Source: Oscillospiraceae bacterium
Lineage (GTDB): Bacteria; Bacillota; Clostridia; Oscillospirales; Oscillospiraceae
Length of the DNA: 6,742 nt
Reading direction: 5' to 3'
NCBI GenBank assembly: GCA_031260745.1
Contig: JAISKY010000210.1
Coordinates: forward strand, 1-6,742
A program made the position numbers and the translations under genes. Positions 1-4,930 of the stretch are shown piece by piece. How positions within the stretch are numbered: the stretch's first letter is position 1; every line of letters begins with the position of its first letter. The notes below the pieces were generated by a model, which was not told the origin of the DNA, ran no database searches, and saw only the letters and a program-made list of their open reading frames with translations.

Positions 1-139
1 TTATGCCGGGCAAAGCCTCCGGAGTATGCTTTGCCGCATTGTGAAACAGAACAATCGAGCCGCTTTGTACCTTGCCGAGTACGCGCTTAGTAATGTCGGG
101 CGCGCTTAATTCTTTCCAGTCAAGGCTATCGACAAACGG
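1..139 (-). pseudogene. 3' fragment of a polysaccharide deacetylase (NodB/PdaB-like), 5' part missing; continues past left edge
   Basis: Reading leftward from about 139, the frame encodes a stretch beginning PFVDSLDWKELSAPDI and including GSIVLFHNAAKHTPEALPG. This matches the last part of the NodB-homology domain of Clostridia/Bacilli PdaB-type deacetylases: the D-x-DW motif and the strand ending LFHN. Such enzymes remove acetyl groups from peptidoglycan or other polysaccharides, and PdaB is tied to sporulation. The earlier catalytic motifs (TFDDG-, HxxxH- and RxPY-like) are absent. The frame stays open only back to a TAG at 215-217, the residues coded by 140-214 do not resemble the family, and no other frame there restores it. 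I therefore read it as a 5'-truncated remnant rather than an intact gene. The C-terminus lies outside the window, so a rearranged but expressed short protein cannot be excluded. Confidence 0.62.
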
Positions 140-164
140 TATAGTTTTACTAATACAATAACGA

Positions 165-200
165 ACAAAACCGGGAGCGAACGCGCTCGTCCGAACCCGG
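165..200 (-). terminator. Probable rho-independent terminator downstream of tsaB
   Basis: On the minus strand a 9-bp GC-rich stem can form from CCGGG plus AGCG on the 5' side and CGCTCCCGG on the 3' side, with a CGTT loop and an 8-base bulge (TTCGGACG) in the 5' arm. It is followed at once by TTTTGT. It lies about 95 bases past the tsaB stop, where an operon end is expected. The bulge weakens the call. The same bases can also pair as a simple 5-bp GAGCG/CGCTC hairpin. Confidence 0.5.
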
Positions 201-257
201 TAAAAATAACGCAACTATAAACAAGTAGCTCGGTGGCTTGAGGAAAACGTAGAATAA

Positions 258-285
258 AGCAGAGAGTAGAAAGCAGGGAGCAGAA
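258..285 (+). repeat. 28-bp tract of four degenerate heptamers (AGCAGAG type), left arm of inverted repeat
   Basis: Read on the plus strand, 258-285 splits into four 7-base units: AGCAGAG, AGTAGAA, AGCAGGG and AGCAGAA. It is noncoding and begins 8 bases beyond the tsaB stop codon (on its left). It is the inverted partner of 302-329, which reads as the same kind of heptamers on the minus strand. About 22 of 28 positions match in the register that pairs the arms. Confidence 0.8.
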
Positions 286-293
286 AGAAACGA

Positions 294-947
294 TTAATTT
301 TCTCCGCGCTCTGCTTTCTTATCTCTGCTCTTGAGGAGTTCTCGTTCCGCTTGCGGCATACGCAGATATACGGGGTTAGGTTCAGCGTCGGGAGCGTTTT
401 GAGCCGCGAGTATCACGCCCCAGGCGTCGGACAGTGAACGGTGAACGGTGAACAGTGAACAATTGGCGGAAAGCTCAAGGTTAAGCTCGTCAAGAGCGAT
501 TGCTCTGTCGGGAGTAAGACGCGTTAGTCCCTCTGCGGAGTATTCAAACAGCGCGTTGTAAACCTGACCGCGCCGAGCGTCCATCTCGCAACTGATTATC
601 TCCGCTCTCCGCTCTCTGCTCTCCGCTATATCGTAAGCGTAAGAGTAAGCCATAGCTTCAAGCGTTGACACCGGACGGCAAGGGATACCCAACGCCCAGC
701 TAAGCCCCTTAGCGGCGGCGCAGCCGATTCGTACGCCCGTAAATGAACCCGGTCCGGCAGCGACCGCAACGCGAGTAAGCTCCCCCTTGTCGATTCCGCA
801 GTTGCGAAGCATATCCTCGACCATCGGGAGCAGAGTGGAGCTGTGCGTCAACCCGCAATTCTGCGTATACAACGCGATTTGAACCCCGTCAGCGCCTAAA
901 GCGCAGGACGCGGTCTTGGCTGAACTCTCCAAACCTAATATCAACAT
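294..947 (-). CDS. tsaB: TsaB, tRNA N6-threonylcarbamoyladenosine (t6A) synthesis subunit
   Basis: TsaB is an inactive ASKHA-fold relative of TsaD. It pairs with TsaD and TsaE in the cytoplasm so that threonylcarbamoyl-AMP is transferred to A37 of ANN-decoding tRNAs. Visible family marks (217 residues): LILGLESSA at 2-10, HSSTLLPMVEDML at 35-47, AAGPGSFTGVRIG at 63-75, VSTLEAMA at 93-100, DARRGQVYNALFE at 123-135 and PVYLRMPQAE at 192-201. I chose the ATG at 947 because the family starts right at this first strand; an open frame continues upstream to 1019 but carries no family sequence. The first 59 bases overlap the end of tsaE. Three heptamer tracts are translated within it: AESRERRAE (108-116), CSLFTVHRSL (163-172) and the tail from about 207. 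The segment normally holding a strand and a G-x-G turn between residues about 160 and 175 seems replaced by the repeat, so the protein is somewhat short. The intact frame and conserved motifs argue for function. Confidence 0.92.
   Translation of the reverse strand: MLILGLESSAKTASCALGADGVQIALYTQNCGLTHSSTLLPMVEDMLRNCGIDKGELTRVAVAAGPGSFTGVRIGCAAAKGLSWALGIPCRPVSTLEAMAYSYAYDIAESRERRAEIISCEMDARRGQVYNALFEYSAEGLTRLTPDRAIALDELNLELSANCSLFTVHRSLSDAWGVILAAQNAPDAEPNPVYLRMPQAERELLKSRDKKAERGEN
302..329 (-). repeat. 28-bp tract of four degenerate heptamers encoding the TsaB C-terminal tail, right arm of inverted repeat
   Basis: On the minus strand this is AGCAGAG, ATAAGAA, AGCAGAG and CGCGGAG, immediately before the tsaB stop at 294-296. 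It encodes the charged tail SRDKKAERG, which is not a conserved TsaB element. With 258-285 it forms an imperfect inverted repeat: 28-base arms and a 16-base spacer containing the stop codon. In RNA about 22 Watson-Crick and 2 G-U pairs are possible. The hairpin could act as a weak terminator or 3'-end stabiliser, but the following U-tract is poor. Confidence 0.8.
434..461 (+). repeat. 28-bp tract of four GTGAACR heptamers inside tsaB
   Basis: The plus strand shows GTGAACG twice and then GTGAACA twice, at 434-440, 441-447, 448-454 and 455-461, without interruption. A preceding ACA at 431-433 looks like the tail of a fifth unit. On the tsaB coding strand the tract is translated as CSLFTVHRSL (about residues 163-172). 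Heptamer arrays of this general kind (short tandemly repeated repetitive sequences) are known from several bacterial genomes, classically cyanobacteria, usually between genes. Confidence 0.9.
599..626 (-). repeat. 28-bp tract of four GCRGAGA heptamers inside tsaB
   Basis: On the coding (minus) strand the units are GCGGAGA, GCAGAGA, GCGGAGA and GCGGAGA, at 620-626, 613-619, 606-612 and 599-605. Only one base differs among the four. They encode the charged stretch AESRERRAE (about residues 108-116), just before the conserved DARRGQVY segment of TsaB. The unit resembles the AGCAGAG-type heptamers at the gene's 3' end and differs from the GTGAACR array. Confidence 0.9.
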
Positions 948-1311
948 AAATAGTACCGTCCGGAAATAAATCTGAAGCGCGTTCGCTCCACTCCACGACG
1001 CAAATTCCGCCGCGGTCAAGGTAATCGTCCCAACCGATGTCCCAAACCTCGTCGGAACCGCTTAACCTGTATAAATCGAAATGGAAAATCGGCAATCGTC
1101 CGCCGAGATACTCGTTAACAATCGTAAACGTCGGACTGCTGACGTAGCCGGAGTACCCAAGCCCCTCGGCAAGTCCGCGGGTAAACGCGGTTTTACCCGC
1201 GCCTAACTCGCCGGATAGCGCGATTACGCTGCCGGATTTAAGCTCCGGCGCGAAATTACGTCCGATTGTCTCGGTATCAAGCTCCGAGCGCGAAATCACA
1301 GTAGTTTCCAT
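889..1311 (-). CDS. tsaE: TsaE, P-loop ATPase of the t6A tRNA modification complex
   Basis: TsaE binds the TsaB-TsaD heterodimer and uses ATP to reset the complex during t6A synthesis. Visible in 140 residues: Walker A GELGAGKT at 34-41, SPTFTIVNEY at 59-68 (switch-like, invariant Thr), the metal/phosphate-side segment FHFDLYRL at 76-83 and VVEWSE at 105-110. All are hallmarks of the YjeE/TsaE family, and the length is near the usual 140-155. The ATG at 1311 follows the rodA stop by 7 bases with only a weak AGG ribosome-binding match, so translational coupling to rodA is likely. Its last 59 bases also encode the start of TsaB in another frame. The adjacent tsaE-tsaB pair is a common bacterial arrangement. 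tsaD, which completes the complex, is not in the window. Confidence 0.95.
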   Translation of the reverse strand: METTVISRSELDTETIGRNFAPELKSGSVIALSGELGAGKTAFTRGLAEGLGYSGYVSSPTFTIVNEYLGGRLPIFHFDLYRLSGSDEVWDIGWDDYLDRGGICVVEWSERASDLFPDGTIYVDIRFGEFSQDRVLRFRR

Positions 1312-1318
1312 ACTATGC

Positions 1319-2461
1319 CTATGTCGCCGTACTTCGGCGAATCGAGCTTACAATCCCCATCGCCGCGATTGTACTTAATATTGACGAGCCGCCGTAGCTG
1401 AAAAATGGCAGCGTCAGTCCGATTACCGGAGTAAGCCCTAAACACATACCTATATTCTCAAACATCTGGAAGGTCATCATTGCCGCCGTTCCGATGCAAT
1501 ACAGCATTTTCATTCGGTCGCGCGATTTGATTCCGACGTATACGCACCTCGCGACAATCGCCAGTAACAGCACTATTACGCTGATACAGCCGATTATGCC
1601 AAGTTCCTCGCCGACTACCGCGAATATGAAATCCGTATGCTTAAACGGTATGTTCGCGCTTTGCGACTGAGTTCCGTTAAGCAGACCTTGTCCGAACAGT
1701 TTGCCGGAGGCAAGCGCGATTTTACTTTGATTAACCTGCCACGTTATTCCGCGTCCGGTCGGGTCAACCGACATCGGATCGAACAACGCGATTATGCGGT
1801 CTCGGTGGTATGGCGAAAGAAAATTCGACCAGATAAGCGGCGAAGCCGCTCCGATTATTATTGCTCCGAGCGCGAACCATAAAAACCTAAGCCCCGCCGC
1901 GAATAGCATTACGATAAAAATAAACGCGAATATCAGCGCGGAACCTAAATCGTTAGACGCGATAATTATCAGTCCCGTTATCAATCCGAAATGCAGCAGC
2001 GAAGAACCGACGCTAAGTACGGAGTTTATACCTCCGCGCGAGCTTTCACGCTGATATGTCAATTGCTTCGCGAGCAAAAGCGTGAATGTGACTTTGACGA
2101 CCTCCGACGGTTGAATACCAACGCCGCCGAACCTAAGCCAAGCTCGGTTGCCGGTATCGTCCTCTATGCCCCAGACAAACAGCGTACAGATAAACGCGAT
2201 ATTGAATAAAAGCAATATAGGCCAGTGGTCGGTTAAGATGTCAATATCAATAACCGAAAGCATAAAAAACGCGACGAACCCGATTATCGCGGCCGCGAGG
2301 TGTACCCGCATCAGTCCGTCCGCGCCGTCGATTGTACGCGTCGCGCTGTATATCATAATCAGTCCGAACGCGGTAGCGACCGCGCACAGCGCTAAGAGCA
2401 AACTGTCCGCGGTCTTGAAATAATTTCTTATTGTGAATAAAACGCGTTTAACAATTTCCAT
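1319..2461 (-). CDS. rodA: RodA, SEDS-family peptidoglycan glycosyltransferase
   Basis: A 380-residue polytopic membrane protein with about ten hydrophobic segments. SEDS proteins polymerise lipid II into glycan strands with a partner class B penicillin-binding protein; RodA serves side-wall elongation. Family marks: MIYSATR near 36-42, RAWLRFGGVGIQPSEVVK at 106-123, RDRIIALFDP at 220-229, QSKIALASGKLFGQGL at 245-260 and KHTDFIFAVVGEELG at 274-288. The Asp at 277 aligns with the catalytic Asp described for SEDS enzymes. GLTLPFFSYGGSS lies at 348-360. The C-terminal FQMFENIGMCLGLTPVIGLTLPF pattern fits RodA better than FtsW or SpoVE, though the subfamily is inferred by eye. The ATG at 2461 is 5 bases from the sigma-factor stop, and its ribosome-binding site (AAGGA) overlaps that TAA with a spacing of only 2 bases. 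No mreC/mreD or penicillin-binding protein gene is nearby; the gene sits in a motility operon instead. Confidence 0.88.
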   Translation of the reverse strand: MEIVKRVLFTIRNYFKTADSLLLALCAVATAFGLIMIYSATRTIDGADGLMRVHLAAAIIGFVAFFMLSVIDIDILTDHWPILLLFNIAFICTLFVWGIEDDTGNRAWLRFGGVGIQPSEVVKVTFTLLLAKQLTYQRESSRGGINSVLSVGSSLLHFGLITGLIIIASNDLGSALIFAFIFIVMLFAAGLRFLWFALGAIIIGAASPLIWSNFLSPYHRDRIIALFDPMSVDPTGRGITWQVNQSKIALASGKLFGQGLLNGTQSQSANIPFKHTDFIFAVVGEELGIIGCISVIVLLLAIVARCVYVGIKSRDRMKMLYCIGTAAMMTFQMFENIGMCLGLTPVIGLTLPFFSYGGSSILSTIAAMGIVSSIRRSTAT

Positions 2462-2466
2462 ATTCC

Positions 2467-3213
2467 TTAGTTTTCAGCGTCAACCAAAGCTTTCCGCATT
2501 TTGACGATGATTCGCGAGTGCAGTTGAGATACTCGTCCTTCCGTAATTCCAAGTATCTCCGCGATGTCTTTTAGCATAAACCCTTCATAGTAATACAAAG
2601 AAACGATTTGGCGGTCGCGCTCCGACAGGTCGTTAATACTGTCGATTAGCCGCGATTTCAGTTCCGATTCAAGAAACGCGTTTTCCGGGATTTCATCGAC
2701 CGGAGCGGCAAAATCCGCGACCGCGCCCGATTCGCTTAGCGTACTCTCAAAGCTGATAATGTTGAAAATATGCGACTGGTTAAGCGTATCGCGAACTTGC
2801 GTAACGGGCATATTCAGACGGTCGGCTACTTCGGTTTCAGTTACGAAACGCTGTTCGGTAGCCTCAAGCTCCTCATACGCTCTGGAAACGGAGTTAATAC
2901 GTCGGCGCAAAGCGGGCGACGCCCAATCCTGCGAGCGCATATAGTCCAGTATCTCGCCGCGTATACGATTTGTCGCGTAGGTTTCAAATAGTATGTTACG
3001 CTCAGGCTCAAAACGGTCTATCGCGCCGATTAATCCAAGCACACCGCTGTTAACCAAGTCGTCGTACTCGTTAAACGCGTTATATTTTGGCATCATTCGC
3101 CGCACGATTGACTTGACGAGATATACGTAGTGTAAAATAAGGTCATTCTTCGCGTCTTGGTCGCCGTCAGCTTTGAATCTTTGCCAAAGCGCAGAAAGCT
3201 GTTCTTTATCCAA
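2467..3213 (-). CDS. fliA: FliA/WhiG-family (sigma28/SigD) RNA polymerase sigma factor
   Basis: Directs RNA polymerase to late flagellar, chemotaxis and related promoters. It has 248 residues, typical for the family. Region 2 is clear: DDLVNSGVLGLIGAIDRFEP at 51-70 (core RNA polymerase binding) and YATNRIRGEILDYMRSQDW at 79-97 (promoter -10 recognition and melting). Region 3 covers roughly 103-155 (RRRINSV onward). Region 4 at 196-243 includes LSERDRQIVSLYYYEG and the helix-turn-helix KDIAEILGITEGRVSQLHSRI. The start is TTG at 3213: an in-frame TGA lies two codons upstream, a GAGGG ribosome-binding site sits 7 bases before it, and the first in-frame ATG is about 40 residues in, inside region 2. 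It lies 18 bases after the PilZ gene. sigD and whiG are names for relatives. No anti-sigma FlgM gene is visible here. Confidence 0.94.
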   Translation of the reverse strand: MDKEQLSALWQRFKADGDQDAKNDLILHYVYLVKSIVRRMMPKYNAFNEYDDLVNSGVLGLIGAIDRFEPERNILFETYATNRIRGEILDYMRSQDWASPALRRRINSVSRAYEELEATEQRFVTETEVADRLNMPVTQVRDTLNQSHIFNIISFESTLSESGAVADFAAPVDEIPENAFLESELKSRLIDSINDLSERDRQIVSLYYYEGFMLKDIAEILGITEGRVSQLHSRIIVKMRKALVDAEN

Positions 3214-3231
3214 TATTCAACCCTCTTAGTT

Positions 3232-3936
3232 TTAATACAGTCTGTTAAGTCTAAGCAGACGGAGGTCCTCTTTTTGTATGTACTGCGCGAGATATTCAAA
3301 AGTACGCCCGCCGGTTCGCTCGGAAAATACTTCGTCGTGCGACACCTTAAACATTGTTCCCAGCCGATAATACGAAAGCGACTCATCTACGGCCACACAG
3401 GAACGGACTTCGCCGATTATCTCCAAAATATCGTTGCTTTCGGCTTGACCGCCAAGATTAATGGTTAAATCCAGCAACGCGCCGATTGGATATTGATGAG
3501 TAGTCCTAATACACGCGCCGGTCGCGCTGATGTTATATGTATTGGCTTTTTCGTTGCTTAACGAACTTCCGAGTTTGTAATCAATGTTCACGGGACGATT
3601 CATCGGTACGCGAAGCCACTCGCGCCGCTGCTGACGCACAACGCTTCCGGTTGAGGTTACGTGTACCAAACCGATATTTTTATTCCATAGTCCGATGACG
3701 CTTACCTGAAGCATAAACCGTCCGATTTCGCGGTAGCACACGAGCGTTACATTCGTACCGGGTTTCAGATAAATGTAACCGCCCTCTTTCTCGGAGTACA
3801 GAGAAGATATTACCAAATCGCCGTTATCGAACCTGTCCTGAACGACTGTTTTGTATGTTCTGGCATTGTCGCTGAAATGCAGTTCCAGCTTTTCGCCAAT
3901 AATAAACACTCCGCCAAAGCTATCCTTTGGTTTCAT
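3232..3936 (-). CDS. YcgR-like flagellar brake protein with PilZ domain (c-di-GMP receptor)
   Basis: In this family an N-terminal YcgR-N/PilZN barrel is followed by a PilZ domain. When c-di-GMP binds, the protein acts on the flagellar motor to slow swimming (YcgR; MotI/YpfA and DgrA in Bacillus). Here (234 residues) the N-terminal beta-rich part spans about 10-98 (GEKLELHF, YIYLKPGTNVTL). The PilZ domain follows with the c-di-GMP signature: RREWLR at 104-109 (RRxxxR) and NISATGACI at 135-143 (D/NxSxxG). Both binding motifs are complete, so ligand binding is expected. The ATG at 3936 is preceded by GGAGGG at 3944-3949 with a 7-base spacing. A TTG start at 3987 is possible on paper but lies upstream of the predicted transcript start. 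First gene of the promoter-driven operon, immediately before the flagellar sigma gene. Confidence 0.9.
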   Translation of the reverse strand: MKPKDSFGGVFIIGEKLELHFSDNARTYKTVVQDRFDNGDLVISSLYSEKEGGYIYLKPGTNVTLVCYREIGRFMLQVSVIGLWNKNIGLVHVTSTGSVVRQQRREWLRVPMNRPVNIDYKLGSSLSNEKANTYNISATGACIRTTHQYPIGALLDLTINLGGQAESNDILEIIGEVRSCVAVDESLSYYRLGTMFKVSHDEVFSERTGGRTFEYLAQYIQKEDLRLLRLNRLY

Positions 3937-3968
3937 CTCAGAACCCTCCACTTTGTTGTATAGTTCTA

Positions 3969-3997
3969 AGTATAACTCAATAAGCAATCATTGTCAA
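3969..3997 (-). promoter_or_regulatory. sigmaA/sigma70-type promoter for the PilZ-fliA-rodA-tsaE-tsaB operon
   Basis: On the minus strand a perfect -35 TTGACA (3992-3997) and a near-perfect -10 TATACT (3969-3974) are separated by exactly 17 bases. Transcription should start near 3962, giving a leader of about 25 bases that contains the GGAGGG site. It lies in the 136-base AT-rich gap between flhG and the PilZ gene. The operon containing the flagellar sigma gene thus appears readable by the housekeeping polymerase. Confidence 0.87.
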
Positions 3998-4072
3998 GAA
4001 CATTTTAACAAAACATAATACAAATTTACTATTTTTTATTGATATTCTGTTTATTTGCGTATTACGATGATT

Positions 4073-4930
4073 TTAACCGAGCAACTTTGCGAATAGACTT
4101 GCTAGCCGATTCATCTTTGGCGGGGTCGGCAAATCCAAAAGATTACGCGCGATTACCATTATATCTCTCGCGGTAGGTCCGTTTGGCTGCATAATTATCA
4201 GCGGCGTCTGACGCTTGATGGAATAACTCATCTCCGCGTCGTACAGCACACAGCCCAACAGGGGAATGTCAACTTTTAGGTTTTGCTTTACGATACGGCG
4301 GAATCCTTCCGCTACTGTTTCGGCTTCTCTGAGCGTATCGGACTTGTTCATAACTAACCGCATCGGATGTTCGGGAGCGATTTGAAGCACCGTCTTAATC
4401 AGCGCGTAAGCGTCAAGTATCGCGGTGGGTTCCGGAGTGGTAATTACGATTGTTTCACTGCTTTCAACGACCATTCGGACAATGTTGTCGTGGATTCCCG
4501 CGCCCATATCGAACAGTATAATATCGGCGGGGTCGCGAAGCGTCATAAGGCTTTGCAGAATCGTCTGAATTTGATTTTCGTCCATACGAAGCAGTTCGTA
4601 AACTCCGGAGCCTCCGGAGATAAACCGTATGCCGTTATGACTTTCCTGAATAATCTGCGACAGCGTTTTTTCGCCGCGTATCAGATTACCTAAATTGTGT
4701 TCCGGGCTGACGCCGAGCATTACGTCAACATTTGCCAACCCGAAATCCGCGTCAACGATTAATATTCTCATTCCAAGCTGAGAGAGCGCGATTGCAAGGT
4801 TAACCGCGACACTGCTCTTGCCGACGCCGCCTTTACCGCTCGCGACAGTAATAAGCTTCATCGAGCGCGACGGTGTATTATCAATCATATCGCGCAATGA
4901 CTGCGCCTGGTCAGGCTTATATACTGTCAT
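4073..4930 (-). CDS. flhG: FlhG (YlxH/FleN), MinD-type ATPase controlling flagellar number and placement
   Basis: A ParA/MinD ATPase that dimerises on the membrane with ATP, stimulates FlhF GTP hydrolysis and limits flagellar assembly sites. Seen in 285 residues: the N-terminal FlhF-activating motif DQAQSLR (DQAxxLR) at 7-13; the deviant Walker A SGKGGVGKSS at 31-40 with signature Lys33 and P-loop Lys38; switch I IVDADFGLANVDVMLG at 58-73; and switch II LFDMGAGI at 139-146. PEPTAILDAY at 166-175, MNKSDT at 194-199 and a C-terminal amphipathic helix NRLASLFAKLLG (274-285) that should act as the membrane anchor are also present. All the elements needed for the family's cycle are there. The ATG directly follows the flhF TAA with no gap. 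A GGGGG stretch at 4943-4947 inside flhF can serve as ribosome-binding site. The 136-base region to its left shows no clear terminator. Confidence 0.95.
   Translation of the reverse strand: MTVYKPDQAQSLRDMIDNTPSRSMKLITVASGKGGVGKSSVAVNLAIALSQLGMRILIVDADFGLANVDVMLGVSPEHNLGNLIRGEKTLSQIIQESHNGIRFISGGSGVYELLRMDENQIQTILQSLMTLRDPADIILFDMGAGIHDNIVRMVVESSETIVITTPEPTAILDAYALIKTVLQIAPEHPMRLVMNKSDTLREAETVAEGFRRIVKQNLKVDIPLLGCVLYDAEMSYSIKRQTPLIIMQPNGPTARDIMVIARNLLDLPTPPKMNRLASLFAKLLG

Noticed and set aside
188..203. tRNA T-arm-like GGGTTCG on the minus strand
   Set aside because: No matching acceptor, anticodon or D arm nearby; the bases are better explained by the terminator stem.
258..626. CRISPR array suggested by repeated units
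   Set aside because: Units are 7 bases, directly tandem and without spacers; no cas gene is present.
948..1019. Upstream extension of tsaB to a start at 1019
   Set aside because: The extra 24 residues do not look like TsaB, lie inside tsaE coding sequence, and the family begins at the LILGLESSA strand (ATG at 947).
1637..2423. Four overlapping plus-strand open frames inside rodA
   Set aside because: They are antisense shadows of a well supported membrane protein gene, with no recognisable domains or ribosome-binding sites.
3348..3370. GCCGATAA at 3363-3370 on the plus strand, resembling a sigma28 -10 element
   Set aside because: The nearest TAAA is only 11 bases upstream instead of about 15, it lies inside the PilZ gene, and it points away from all genes.
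3093..3468. Open frames on both strands across the PilZ-sigma junction
   Set aside because: They overlap two recognised genes in other frames and show no family resemblance.
3937..3987. TTG start for the PilZ protein at 3987
   Set aside because: It would put the start upstream of the predicted transcription start, and the -10 element lies between it and the ATG. The ATG at 3936 has an ideal GGAGGG site.
4000..4072. Terminator after flhG
   Set aside because: The stretch is AT-rich but I found no GC stem followed by a T run on the minus strand.
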